A stretch of 64,000 bases of DNA from Amaurobius ferox (GCA_951213105.1 OX578138.1:91042414-91106413); one strand, 5' to 3'. Shown: positions 1 to 10,112, numbered from the stretch's first letter. The notes: generated by a model not told the origin, from the letters alone. A program made the numbers and translations.

Positions 1-660
1 AGAATTTTACATTAAATCGAAATTCTTGTTTCTTGTCATAAATAGCAGTATTGAATGAGTTATTTTGTATATAAATAGTGATATCAAGATAATTTACACA
101 TTTGAAAGGGTGGGATTCATAAGGAATTAACTCAAGATTGTATGGATAAATATTAAAAGTGGGGGTGACGAATCATGTGCAGCATGACAACAAAAACAAA
201 TATAATCAATGTAACGAAGAAATGAAATTATGTGTAATCAGAGTGGATTGTTTTTCGTAAAAATGAAGATAAATACTGGCGATCATAGAGCTACTAGTGG
301 ATTTTTGTGGTACTCTAATCGTTTGGGGGTATGCATAATTACCATGTACAAGATAGTTGTAAAATAGAACAAAATGTATTAAATTATAAAATGCAGACGA
401 GTCATATTTACTAATAGTATTTTACTGAGATAAATTGAAGAGTTTTTTAATGACCAAAAATGAAACTTTGATGGTGATGTTATTAAAAAGATCTTTAAAA
501 TCTAAAATTTGGTTGAGTCAATGATAGTAAATGATTTCATTTTTTGAATAAGTCCAAGGCTGCTGCTAATGATGCAATGTGGATCTTTGGAAATTTCATG
601 AAAAGGAGTGTTCAAGACTCTTAGTAGTTTGTTTTTTATTATCTTTTGTTTTATACGAGT
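1..660 (-). pseudogene. Reverse transcriptase fragment of a Naiad-type Penelope-like element
   Basis: Read on the minus strand and allowing several frameshifts, this stretch matches the RT of the other Penelope-like elements in the window in motif order. It has a K-D-P-H-C-I segment near 590, a DFKDLFNNI segment near 500, a GNYAYPQTIRVPQ segment followed by SSSMIASIYLHFYE near 270-340, and YLDITIYIQNN followed by IYDKKQEFRF near 1-100. The last matches the VGCKLYDKR and VLYNKREN segments of the RTs near 8.1 and 61.5 kb. The catalytic YxDD segment near 200 is damaged. The window edge cuts off the C-terminal end. It is a decayed copy of a different subfamily from the four elements below. Assignment to RT is firm; assignment to Naiad rests on similarity to its neighbours. 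Confidence 0.68.
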
Positions 661-1660
661 TATGTTCACTGGTAAGAGACTTTGGCTCGCGGTGGCAATA
701 ATCCGAACTATTTTTTTTTCATTTAAAAATCAAAATCTATACCCTAAATAGTTTTTACTGCAAATTTGGTTGGATTTGGCCCAACAGTTTTCTCAATATC
801 GGGCTCTAAACACTTCTAATTTAATTATGGCCACCCTTTATATATACTATATATACGATATTTAGTAAAACACAATTATGAGCAGTAATAAAATTTTATA
901 GACAGCTTCCTAACGTATATACTAGATAAGTGTTCAAGGACGGGAGGTTTCTGTGTGAGACAATTATAGATTGGAATTTTCTTAAACAGATCACGTATTC
1001 GACCTGAGTTCATATAAAACCGGCACATACATAGGTATTGTTGCAAAGGCCAGTTTTGTCAGCACTTCTGGACTGTGGCTTTTGTTTCACAATCACAACT
1101 CAGAAAAACTGTCTTGGGGCTGAAGACTGTCTTCTCGTCTTATATTGCTGCCAATATCAGGGAAACTCCTTGACTACTCTGCGAAAACTGCACTGACTTA
1201 TCTGCGTTAACACCACTGTCTTCTAGGCAAATAAACATTTTGGCTGGCTTAGGGTCAACACGCCCTCGCCGACGTCTTCCATTGGCTTATTTCCTTACTA
1301 TGACGATGTAGTGGCGCTTGATTGGCTCCTCTGGATCTAGTGAAAATTGTGTAAGTGTTTATGTCCAAGTCATCCTCGTAATTTTGATGACATGGATTTA
1401 TATAGACCATAAACTGTATTGTAAATAAATCCAGCAAATTTGTGCATTATTGTAAGGCATTCACTATTTCGTGGTGAGCATTAATGACTATATCCACTAA
1501 CCTAATGATAAAAAAAGCAAATTTATCCAGCCTACATTTTCCGATATTGTCTTTATATTGTAATCAGATAAAAAAAATATGAATATATGTGTAAAATATG
1601 CACCGATTTCAAAAAAATTGAAAGGGATATCTGAATACGCTGTACTTACTTTTAGAAAAA
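661..1660. other. No recognisable feature
   Basis: AT-rich sequence with a short TATATA-rich patch near 838-860. No open frame, repeat match within the window or RNA gene could be supported. It may hold the decayed 5' part of the element at 1-660. Confidence 0.4.
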
Positions 1661-1664
1661 GTAT

Positions 1665-1965
1665 ACACTTCAAAGAAAGAGTCAAAAATGCGTTCCATAT
1701 CTGCGTGACTTGAAGTCGTGTGAAAATTCAAGCTGTCCCTCGTGAAAGAGATGAACAGTGGGAAGCCTTTCTGCATTTCAGTTTGAAAGAAAGCATTATA
1801 TGGACCAGGGATATTTCAAAGAGTCAGGGTGTTTTTTGCAGAAAAATATCTTTGGAAACGTCGGATAGATTTACTTCAACAACGCCGAGCTTCTGTTTGC
1901 AACTCTCAAAAGGCATACTGGAAATGATTTTACTCCCATGTCACACATATAATCGATAATCTCTT
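1665..1965 (+). repeat. Dispersed repeat R3, copy 1
   Basis: About 290 bp is recognisably similar, in the same orientation, to 59020-59320. Shared landmarks are ATCTGCGTGAC-TGAAG, GAAAG-GATGAA-AG-GGGAA, CTTGAAAGAAA-like text, and TGTTT-CAAC-CTC-AAAGGCA near the right end. Both copies end about 60 bp before a CA-rich then (TA)n tract that carries a Naiad insertion. Partial open frames exist on both strands but do not correspond between copies, so I do not call a protein. The parent element is unknown. Confidence 0.6.
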
Positions 1966-2018
1966 TTGGTTCTTGGTTTCTGTTTAAATGTGTTAAAAAT
2001 ATGGGAGGTTGCGGTTAT

Positions 2019-2335
<317 letters not shown>

Positions 2336-2380
2336 TATAACATTTATCTCATCTAAAACTAACAACTGAAAATATTCCCA

Positions 2381-2396
2381 AAGGCGCCAAGCTGCT
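2381..2396 (+). promoter_or_regulatory. GGCGC/AGCTGC terminal box of element A
   Basis: AAGGCGCCAAGCTGCTC lies about 45 bp inside the (TA)n edge. Similar boxes stand near the (TA)n edge of four other elements: 8408-8425 and 9132-9148 (minus strand), 59637-59654 and 60688-60704. Conservation across divergent elements suggests function in RNA structure, transcription or integration; which one cannot be told. Confidence 0.5.
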
Positions 2397-2470
2397 CAAA
2401 CAAGTACATTTCTATACAACACAATAATTAGAAAAAGAAAAAAGAAGAATGACATTGCATCAAAATTTCG

Positions 2471-2550
2471 CCGGGGGGGATTGTGACCCCCACTTCCCGG
2501 TTTACCCAGCTTTATGTCATAACGACACTCCCGGACGCGGATACAATGTC
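2471..2550 (+). ncRNA. Conserved Naiad terminal module, copy 1
   Basis: A G-run, ATTGTGA-type loop and C-run can form a short stem-loop. A CCCGG stem strand follows, then a small AGC-type hairpin region, then ACACTCCCGG closing the second stem, then a CGGATACA-like tail. The same order recurs at 7396-7475, 8676-8748, 35515-35588, 59773-59840, 60436-60502 (inverted) and 60773-60846. In this copy the small hairpin is damaged (ACCCAGCT instead of AGCCAGCT). The structure is inferred by eye from the repeated pattern. Confidence 0.5.
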
Positions 2551-3021
2551 GCCAACCAAGTACATATACTAAAACTTTAAATGTAAAAAAAAAAAAAAGT
2601 TGAAAAACCTATACTGTCCCTACACCTATACAATAACTACGAGCTTTACTACATCTAAACAGAAACACAAAATACTATAAAAATGACTTACATCCAATAC
2701 TAATATATCAAGAAAAACAAGCCACGCATACACCTCACCGAAAAGCAAAAGACTCTTACTTTGTACAAAATGATTTCCCTCAGACAGTTAACCATGACCT
2801 CCAATAGATATTTTTTGTAACACATATAAAACCATAACTAAAAATAAAATAAGTCAAAATTACAAAATGAAAAAAAATTGAAACATTTACCAATTTTTGA
2901 CTACTAAGGAGAAGGAAAGCTATACAATTAAACACTATGTCTTTTTAATATGTAAAAAATAGAGATTGACGATTAAGTTAATTTAAGGCATAGTAGGCAC
3001 AATATGGGAATCTTCAAATTT

Positions 3022-3420
3022 AGACAGTGTGATTCTAATAGATGCAAATTGTGTTCCAGTGCTGATCTCTCGCAAATTAAAAACGATGATAAAACTTTGT
3101 ATATATTCTGTAAATATTACAATTGCGTTTATCGCATCAGATGTAATAACTGAACATTGTGTTATATAGGGCAGACGTGAAATAATTTAAACATAATCAT
3201 GAATTTACATCGTAGCCAAATCAACAAGAAAAATATATCCACAGGAAGAGATAATAATCTAATAATAAACCATTTTAAATTACACGCATTTATGAATTCT
3301 ACAATATCAATTACAGATATAGTGCCTAACAGAAGTGAAATACTGTGGTGGGAATATCTGCAATATTAAACAATTCGAAACCTTCTTCCCGTACGGTCTG
3401 AATACCATTTTGTATAATAG
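3022..3420 (+). pseudogene. GIY-YIG endonuclease domain of element A, N-terminal to RT
   Basis: One frame from 3022 to 3367 reads a Cys-rich start (RCKLC) but passes through a break before VYRIRCNN, then an in-frame TGA at 3151, then TLCYIGQT, a second TGA at 3178, then HRSQINKKN, a HF-KLH pair of histidines (3271 and 3283) and NRSEILWWEYL, ending at TAA 3367. FPYGLN follows in another frame at about 3390. This matches the layout of Penelope-type GIY-YIG nucleases: CxxC, YIG, two His, a catalytic Glu, then PxGLN. The first TGA stands where the second Cys of CxxC is expected. The role would be cutting the target to prime reverse transcription. It is broken by at least one TAA and one frameshift. 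Confidence 0.72.
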
Positions 3421-3984
3421 ACACTATAATTTGGAATATTATGAGAACACCTTAATAGAGGATTATTTACCAGCAAGTAAAAGTAAGCAAGAAAGAGGGA
3501 AAATAGGAAGTTATCGTAAAAATATTACATTTGAAATTTGTGTCAACAACTTTGAGAGTTTTATTAAAGAATTGATGCCAAAAGGACAATTAATAGTTAA
3601 TTCTATACGAAATCATATTTTCGGTATAAGGGAAAAAACACTTGAAAAATGTATTGGATTACTGGAAAGAACATGGAATTATGAGCTCGAGAAATGAATA
3701 TAACCACACCCAATTGGCAATATTAGCTGATATATATAATCATTTAAAGAAAAGAACTAGACATTTAAATATAGATCTGGACCAAATAAGTCAAGAAATA
3801 ACAACAATGAAATACCTGGTATTAACTTATCTGAAGAAAAGTTTTTCAAAGTCTTTTCAAGGGTATTTTCGGACAATGCGAGCATATGACGCCCAACAAA
3901 AGTATAAAAGTAGGCATAGCTTTTCGATATATGAATCCACTAGGAAGATCTACATTTAATTATAAGTCAAAATTTTGGTTATTA
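3421..3984 (+). pseudogene. Linker region between endonuclease and CxC segment of element A
   Basis: Two overlapping open stretches (to 3697 and about 3640-3959) read continuously through one frameshift. They begin with NTILYNRHYNLEYYENT and continue with a Lys/Ile-rich text that includes LAILADIYNHLKKRTRHLN. Near 3905 a second frame reads GIAFRYMNPLGRSTFNYKSKF. No known domain is recognised. Position, between nuclease and RT, is where Naiads carry a poorly characterised connecting region. Confidence 0.5.
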
Positions 3985-4225
3985 TGAAGTATTATATTGT
4001 GAATGTGAAGGACATGAATCAAAATATATCTGTAATCAACATGTAGTCACTGGCATAGCTGACTTTATAAAAGATACCAAATTGAAGGCAATAATAACAT
4101 TGGGCACACAGTACAGAATGCCATTAGAATGCTCCAATGAAAAAGCTAAACATATTTTTAATAAAGATACCTATATATTTTTATATAAGTTAGCAATCGA
4201 TATGGGAATCACGGACGCCATATAA
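3985..4225 (+). pseudogene. CxC segment and start of RT region, element A
   Basis: The frame reads CEC at 3998-4006, then HVVTGIADFIKD, then LGTQYRMPLE, and runs to a TAA at 4223. The CxC pair followed by HVVTG and a GxxYRxP motif is the signature connecting N-terminal endonuclease and RT in Naiads. It stays open for 75 codons, unlike its surroundings. Confidence 0.68.
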
Positions 4226-4539
4226 GCAGAATGGAAAGATAATGTAATTAAAAAATAATGTATTACTATTATCCTATTGTATATATTAAAAATGATCTAA
4301 TTATATATCAGACTAATATTAAGAAGTTACAGAATAATTATGTAATCAGCTATGTAAATAAAGTACCAAGTACATACGCATTTACATGCACAAATTTGTA
4401 TTTGAAACAACTCAAAAATTCTTATAATAAGGCAACAATTCTTATAGGTACAACAAAATATACCAACTGAAAATATCAGTTGAAAATCGTATCAAAGCAA
4501 TCGTAAAAAATCAAATTTAAAAGTAAAGATATACGCTAG

Positions 4540-5480
4540 CCATACCTTGCAATGATTCTCAAAATGCATAAAGACCCAGTGAATTTCAGACCTGTTACAA
4601 TTGGATACAAAACATATCTCACGTTCGCCAACAAGCAATTGCAAAATATACTTAAACCTGTTTTCAACAAAATAGTAAAAATTGGATCTTATTCTGTAAA
4701 CAACAGCAAAGAATAAAATATATACTTTCGATCACACCGGATCGCCTTTACTTGCAATCATTTGATTTCAAAGAGTTATTTAATAACGTTTATATAACAA
4801 ATTTGAAGAAAATCCTAATGAATTTATACGATGAATATGAATTAAAAAAGAACGTTGAGATCAATGTTTACAGGACATTAATTCAAATAGTGATATTTTA
4901 AAATATATTATATGCCGGAATGAATTATTATCAACAGATTAGAGGAATAACTATGGGATGGGACATGTTGATCATTATTGTGGGAGATAATATATCTATG
5001 CCACGATGAAACCAATGCCCACATTAATAACGATATAGTGTATTTAAGATACGTTGACGATGTGGTGACAGTCAAGAAGTAGAATTGTTTTTTATCCAAA
5101 GGATCTGTATTTAATTAAAATTCACAGAAAAATTCCGGATATTTTACAATTCCTTGACCTCAATATAATGGAAAAGAAAAATACTGCTAGACATTTCACA
5201 ATATATGATAAAAGAAACGATTTTAATTTGAATACAACTTTCTATTCAATGGAATTCTAATATACATATCAGTATATATAGAAATATAATTTTAAATCAA
5301 TTATACAGAAATAATAATCTAATTACTTTTGAATGTGATACAATAAAAAAATATTATTGCCTAATTAGTCAGGCATTGTTGCAGCTGTACCCAAGGAAAT
5401 TCGTATTACGTCACGTAAAGGAATTTTACTCGAAACAACCGGAATATTACGCAGTATTACTACAAAAGATAAAATAAGGA
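4540..5480 (+). pseudogene. Reverse transcriptase of element A, broken
   Basis: Homology is continuous across several frames. It includes LKMHKDPVNFRPVTIG (from about 4555), LTFANKQLQNILKPVF, SFDFKELFNNV (about 4757), YYQQIRGITMG (about 4920-4955) and YLRYVDD (catalytic Asp pair at 5056-5061). PDILQFLDLN then FTIYDKRNDFN follow to about 5230, and a thumb-like tail runs to about 5480. A TAA at about 4900, a gap after ITMG and later frameshifts disable it. No endonuclease follows, consistent with the N-terminal arrangement. Confidence 0.75.
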
Positions 5481-5908
5481 AATGTACAAAACATATTAAA
5501 GAGATCAATGAACAAGAACATAAAAAGGCATTACATCTATATTATGTGATTATGATAATTTAGGATTTTTGTCAGGGTAAGAATTGCAATTTTGTAAATG
5601 ACAACGAGGGTAAAAGAAGAGGAAACCATTTAACAAATAAATTTGAATTTCGGAAAATGGACATATGGTGGCAGATTAAGAGGAAATGAAGTTCTTGATG
5701 TCTTGATGATGGTTGTGTGTGTAGGTGGTGTGTTGTATACAGGGTTATAATGGGTTAATATCCTGTTTTGAACAAATTTCTATAGATTTCTTATGGCTTC
5801 ATGCTTGTTTTATGTCTAATTTTATGACGACAATTCGGGGCATTTGCTAATTCATATGCTGGCGTCTAAGAGTGTGCCATGGCCTAGTAGCTAGCTATAA
5901 TCGGGACT

Positions 5909-7064
5909 AACAAGGGAAGGATTTGCAATAGTTCTCTCGGATTGCAATCTTTCATGTCCTGTCTTGTAAAGGACCATGAATAATGATAAAACGCCACGGC
6001 TTTCATCTGCTAAGTGATAGGTGGCGCCACAATAACAATCTAAAGTTTTCATGCAAACGTGCTCTACTGACGTGTATTTAAAACATTTTAGTGTGAAAAT
6101 TTTATCCTTTTCAATTATTATTGTTATTTTGAAATAAAATGGACAATAATGGTAAGTAGTAAACTTTAAATTTATTACTAATATAATTTATATCTTATTA
6201 ATTAACTAAACAATTGCCAAGCCATGGTCGTAAAGGTTGATAAAACACAACAAAGACAAATGCTGAAATTTTTGGAAAACAAAACTGAACAAATCAACAA
6301 AACTATTGACTGTATTACAAAGAAAGTCAAAGCAAATGAAATTTGTAAAATAATGAATGATTTAAATTCTTTGTCAGTTTGAAATTATGAATGGGAATGA
6401 TTAAATGTATGATCAATACAAATGAAAACGTTACAATGTGCACATTTAACAAATGCATAATCATTGCAATTTACAAAGAAACAAGTTGCTGAAACAAAAT
6501 TAAATACAGTTACCATTACCTTGTTAAATTTTGTGATGTGTTTTTCAACAGAATATCAAGCTTTTATCCAAGAATATATTACCATATCATGAAATATATC
6601 AGCGCCAAGTTAATTGTACACAAATGAATGCATTTTTAAAATAAATAATCTGTCATTTAACTTTCTGTTCGTCTCTTCATCGATGTTGGTTCAAAATTCA
6701 TCGATGTCTTCAATATGGACCCCTTCAATGCATGCAGCTCGAATTTTTATGTAGTCTTCGATACGTTTTACAAATGCCTTATAAGGATTGAAGAAGAAAC
6801 AGTCTAACGGCTGTGCATATTTTGTTGTTTTTTCAGGTATTATTTAATAATAATAATAACTGAAAAATATAATATTTTCTCTTTAAAATGTAAATATTAC
6901 ACGTCAGTAGAGCACGTTTGCATGTCAACTTCAGATTGTTATTGTGGCGCCCCCTATCACTTAGCAGATGAAAGCCGTGGCCTTTTATCATTATTCATGG
7001 TCCTTTACAAGATAGGACATGAAAGATTGCAATTCGAGAGAACTATTGCAAAGCCTCCCCTTGT
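5909..7064. mobile_element. Foldback/TIR element with about 180-bp inverted arms
   Basis: 5909-6090 is the inverted complement of 6882-7064 with scattered mismatches. The outer ends read ACAAGGGAAGG-TTTGCAATAG (left) and the complement of ACAAGGGGAGG-TTTGCAATAG (right). The arms include GCGCCAC and GTGCTCTACTGACGTGTA. About 790 bp lies between them, holding only the small ORF described next. No target duplication is obvious. Superfamily is not assigned: no transposase is visible, so it is non-autonomous or decayed. Confidence 0.75.
6139..6382 (+). CDS. Candidate two-exon micro-ORF inside the foldback element
   Basis: An ATG at 6139 opens five codons that run into GGTAAGT at 6151, a textbook donor. 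An acceptor-like GCCAAG ends at 6221. Joining 6139-6151 to 6222-6382 keeps the frame and gives a 57-residue product ending at TGA 6380-6382; without splicing an ATG at 6224 alone gives 52 residues. The peptide begins MDNN and includes KTQQRQMLKFLENKTEQIN, helical and Lys/Gln-rich, vaguely like the start of SANT/Myb-like transposon proteins. It is probably the remnant of an element-encoded protein, not a host gene. The function is unknown. Confidence 0.3.
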
Positions 7065-7244
7065 AAGAGGAGTTCACAATCGCTCTTCCGCCAACTTTTT
7101 TGGCAATATGAAGGCAATTGCCACTTCTTTCTTTGCAATTTATCATGTAATTTGTTTTTGGAAGTTGACAGCTATACAGAGAAAATTTAATGAAATACTT
7201 TTTACATTTTAAAATTTTTAGCATCATAATTTCTTCTTCCTTTT

Positions 7245-7248
<4 letters not shown>

Positions 7249-7314
<66 letters not shown>

Positions 7315-7338
7315 AAATACATATATATATATATATGC
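7249..7338. repeat. (TA)n microsatellite
   Basis: TA repeats with one ATCCAAATACAT interruption, bordering the left arm of element B. Confidence 0.95.
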
Positions 7339-7395
7339 TACATAAGATATAGAAAAATGAAGAAAAATGAAGAATGACAATGTATCAAAATTTCG

Positions 7396-7475
7396 CCGGG
7401 GTGATTGTGGCCCCCCACTTCCCGGTTTAGCCAGCTTCATGTCATGGCGACACTCCCGGAAGCGGATACAATGTC
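7396..7475 (+). ncRNA. Conserved Naiad terminal module, copy 2
   Basis: Same plan as copy 1: GGGGTGATTGTGGCCCCCC stem-loop, CCCGG, an intact AGCCAGCT hairpin, then GACACTCCCGG and a CGGATACA tail. It faces inward from the left (TA)n tract. Differences from copy 1 fall mainly in loops and flanks. Confidence 0.5.
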
Positions 7476-7799
7476 ACAAACCAAGTACATATACTAAAAC
7501 TAAAAATGTAAAAAAGTTGAAAGACCTATACTGCCTTTACACCTAAACAGAAACATCGAGATTTACTACATCCAAACAGAAACACAAAATACATTTTAAA
7601 TATCAAATGTCTAACACCAATATATCAAGATAAACAAGCCCCGCATACACTTCACCACTCTATCCTCCAAAAAGTAATAGACTCTTACTTTGTATAAATT
7701 GAACTCCATCAGACAGTTAAACATTGACACCCGCAATGCCGCGTATCTTTAGATCAGACTGAAAGTGTACCCCTATTTACATATAAGTTGTAACTTTCA

Positions 7800-8322
7800 G
7801 TTACGGTTATGCTGAAAAATTTACATAAAATGCCACTAAGGAAACGTAAAGGGTAACCCTTTGTAATTGCTTCATTTAGATAGCCCAGATCACTTACATA
7901 ACGATTTTCTGCACTGCAATTTAACCGTTTGCTTCTTGTTAAAATATTTATAATAATGTTCCTGAAAACATTACGATGCAGACAAGAATGGCAATTAATT
8001 ATGTAATTTATTTTAAAATTAAAGTTCTTTTATCATATAATTTACAACCTACTTTACCATTAGATTGTTTATATATAGTTAAATCCAAAAAATTAATACT
8101 ATTATCAATGTTACGGGTAGTTTCTGTCAATGTCAAATTTGAAGGAAAAAAAGTAAAATCCAAGTGATCCCGGTCATCGTGGCATGCATATAATATGTCA
8201 TCCACATAACGAATGTATACAATCTCATTTAATATATGAGTTCCCTCTTCGTATTTGTTCAAGTATATATCAGCAAGAATAGAGGAGCAAGCCCCTCCCA
8301 TCCGGGAAGTGGGGGTCACAAT
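7800..8322 (-). pseudogene. Reverse transcriptase C-terminal half, element B
   Basis: Minus-strand reading from 8322: MGGACSSILADIYLNKYEEG, then IRYVDD (Asp pair encoded at 8197-8202), FFPSNLTL, INFLDLTIYKQ and VGCKLYDKR. One frameshift near 8020 follows, after which FKINYIINCHS, VFRNIIINIL and YLNEAITKGYPLRFLS continue to about 7810. This covers RT palm motifs onward and the thumb. It starts abruptly at the truncation junction with the inverted arm; the codons upstream of MGG belong to the arm, not to a protein. The frameshift makes it non-functional. Confidence 0.78.
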
Positions 8323-8331
8323 CCCCCCGGC
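8302..8331 (-). ncRNA. Terminal module remnant in right arm of element B
   Basis: Inverted copy of the first stem-loop and CCCGG strand of the module; the rest is replaced by the RT junction at about 8302. It shows that the module faces inward from both ends. Confidence 0.45.
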
Positions 8332-8467
8332 GAAATTTTGATACATTGTCATTCTTCATTTTTCTTCATTTTTCTATATCTTATGTAGTATATAAATGTA
8401 CTTGTTTGAGCAGCTTAGCGCCTTTTGGTATATTTTCAGTAGATTGTTTTAGATGAGGTTAATAGTT

Positions 8468-8470
8468 ATA

Positions 8471-8501
<31 letters not shown>

Positions 8502-8529
8502 TTACATATATATATATATGTATATATTT

Positions 8530-8616
<87 letters not shown>

Positions 8617-8617
8617 A
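8468..8617. repeat. (TA)n microsatellite shared by two insertions
   Basis: TA tract broken by a T-run near 8493-8502 and a CACACA patch near 8579. It lies between element B and the palindromic element, so both entered or flank the same microsatellite. Confidence 0.93.
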
Positions 8618-9203
8618 GAAAGTCAAAAGTATAAGATGGGAAAGAGCCAACAGGTAAGATACTAATAGGCCAAGGGGTATTGCGACCCCTTGTTCCCGGT
8701 TATAGCCAGCTAATTACTCCTAGGAAACACTCTCGGTCCCGATACATTCCTGTGGCCTAATCTCCATGAAAACGTTCAAGCAAAAGGCGTAATCCAGGAA
8801 TGGAAGCAAAGACCACGTTTAAATATAAAAGGATAAAAATGGAAACAGGAATGTTGATTAAAGGGAGGGAAATCAATTCCCGATGACAGTGAAGGTGGTA
8901 ATTTCATGTCGCGTAAAAGTGTCCGATTCAACTGCATTTATACAGATGCTTAAAATACAAAAATGCAGTTGAATCGTAAACTTTTACGCGACGTGAAATT
9001 ACCACCTTCACTGTCATCGGGAATTGATTTCCCTCCCTTTAATCAACATTCCTGTTTCCATTTTTATTAGTATTTTACCTGTTGGCACATTCCCATCTTA
9101 TACTTTTGACTTTCTTATACCAGGCATTCGTGAGCAGCTTTGCGCCTTTGTGCTGGGTCACTTGTTTTTATTTGTATGTTGTACAATTTCATACTTTTGA
9201 ATA

Positions 9204-9208
<5 letters not shown>
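8618..9208. mobile_element. Palindromic Naiad end pair (element P)
   Basis: Starting beside the (TA)n tract, the left arm (8618-8950) is the inverse complement of 8955-9118 except that the right arm lacks 168 bp (8667-8834), which hold the terminal module. The two arms meet around 8950 with almost no spacer, so the whole would fold into a long hairpin. Beyond the right arm comes the GGCGC box (minus, 9132-9148) and another (TA)n at 9209-9236. No RT remains. It is interpreted as two terminal regions of one Naiad subfamily joined head to head. Confidence 0.65.
8676..8748 (+). ncRNA. Conserved Naiad terminal module, copy 4
   Basis: GGGG-TATTGCGA-CCCC, then CCCGGTTATAGCCAGCTA, then AAACACTCTCGG and a CGATACA tail. 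Loop and flanks differ strongly from copies 1 and 2. The small hairpin keeps pairing, TAGC with GCTA, and the second stem keeps CCGG-like ends (one change to TCGG). Confidence 0.5.
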
Positions 9209-9241
<33 letters not shown>

Positions 9242-9383
9242 GCACAAATATTTTGCTTGAAAATTTATCTTAATAATAAAATAATAATATCTGAAGAAAT
9301 AGATACGATCAACATTTATTTTAATGCTAAAAATGGTTTGTTGAGAGATAAACGTCGATAATATTATAAAAAATATGGCAACA

Positions 9384-9520
9384 ATATACCAATATATATT
9401 ATTTTATTATTTTTTTATACCAATATATATTATTTTTCATTTTGAAGCTAATGTGTGCAGTAAAGAAATCAAAATACTATCACACTCAATATACTCAATT
9501 ACACTGTAATACAGAATAGT
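9384..9520 (+). repeat. Direct repeat D1, left copy
   Basis: About 135 bp (ACCAATATATA start, GTGTGCAGTAAAGAAAT, ACACTGTAATACAGAATA end) is repeated in the same orientation at 9976-10112 with a few changes. The pair brackets the GC-richer segment 9536-9973. Confidence 0.75.
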
Positions 9521-9535
9521 TTTTGTTTGTGGTAT

Positions 9536-9973
9536 TGTGGCAACCAGGACGGTAAAAGACGTCACAAGAGGACAGCGCCACCTACAGATGAGAGACTATA
9601 TGATGGAGTCGACACTAGACAGACGAGGAGGATCGAGGGAGAAGTTGATCAAGGAGGTCATTCAGACGAGCGAAAAGCTTGAAGCCAGTGTTCACTCGAA
9701 CGAGATGCTTTTAGTCACTTAGACGCTCGCTATTGACTGCTTAGACGAAAGCAAGACGGAATCGATACGGAGACGAAAGTAAGACGGCAAGGACGAAGTA
9801 CATGTGCTGAAAAGGAGCGTGCAAAGACGATTGCTCGCGACGCTCGATATCTTCAACTTGTAAATACATGTAAATAGTTCAAACAGGATGTATAACCGAA
9901 TGTCTTAAGTAAAGGTGTGTGGTTATGCAGAGTGGCGTCGTCTTTTATCAACTTCTCACCTGACAATCTCGCA
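9536..9973. mobile_element. Probable solo LTR or small GC-rich insertion
   Basis: A 438-bp segment much richer in GC and CpG than its surroundings starts TGTGGCAACC and ends CTCGCA, i.e. TG...CA termini typical of LTRs. Near its end are GTCGTCTTTTATC and CTCACCTGACA. Inside, GACGAAAG-AAGACGG occurs twice. No matching target duplication is visible because the right border coincides with the start of the second D1 repeat. No internal retroviral-like coding region is present. LTR identity is a guess from ends and composition. Confidence 0.42.
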
Positions 9974-9975
9974 TA

Positions 9976-10112
9976 CCAATATATAGTATTTCATTATTTT
10001 TTTATAACAATATATATTATTTTTCATTTTTAGACTACTGTGTGCAGTAAAGAAATAAAAATATTATCAAACTCAATACACTCAATTACACTGTAATACA
10101 GAATACTTTCTT
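9976..10112 (+). repeat. Direct repeat D1, right copy
   Basis: Second copy of the repeat at 9384-9520, starting 2 bp after the putative LTR. It suggests a local duplication or recombination around the insertion. Confidence 0.75.

Larger units (their letters stand above)
2336..5760 (+). mobile_element. Naiad-type Penelope-like retroelement, long decayed copy (element A)
   Basis: In order after the (TA)n tract: an untranslated terminal region with the GGCGC box (2381-2396) and the terminal module (2471-2550), a GIY-YIG endonuclease region (3022-3420), a linker, a CxC-containing segment (3985-4225) and an RT (4540-5480). Endonuclease before RT with a CxC segment between is the permuted order that defines Naiads; canonical Penelope elements carry the endonuclease after the RT. 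Stops and frameshifts break the reading frame many times. The terminal region 2340-2800 is clearly homologous to 7350-7735 of element B. The right end is not sharply defined; similarity to RT ends near 5480 and I assume an untranslated tail to about 5760. It is the most complete domain set in the window. Confidence 0.8.
7339..8467 (-). mobile_element. Naiad-type element with inverted terminal arms (element B)
   Basis: Between two (TA)n tracts. The left arm (7345-7735) reads inward as a copy of the terminal region of element A. The right arm (8300-8467) is the same end in inverse orientation: the segments next to CGGCGAAATTTTGATACA at 8329-8346 and at 7384-7399 are mutual complements. The right arm is joined abruptly, after CCCGG of the module, to a minus-strand RT beginning at GGxCSSILADIYL, so the 5' part of the coding region is missing. 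Truncation plus inverted pseudo-LTRs is the usual insertion structure of Penelope-like elements. Confidence 0.78.

Noticed and set aside
8331..8352. Start codon and N-terminus of the 8008-8352 minus frame
   Set aside because: The first 15 or so codons are read from the inverted terminal arm; RT homology begins only at MGGACSS.
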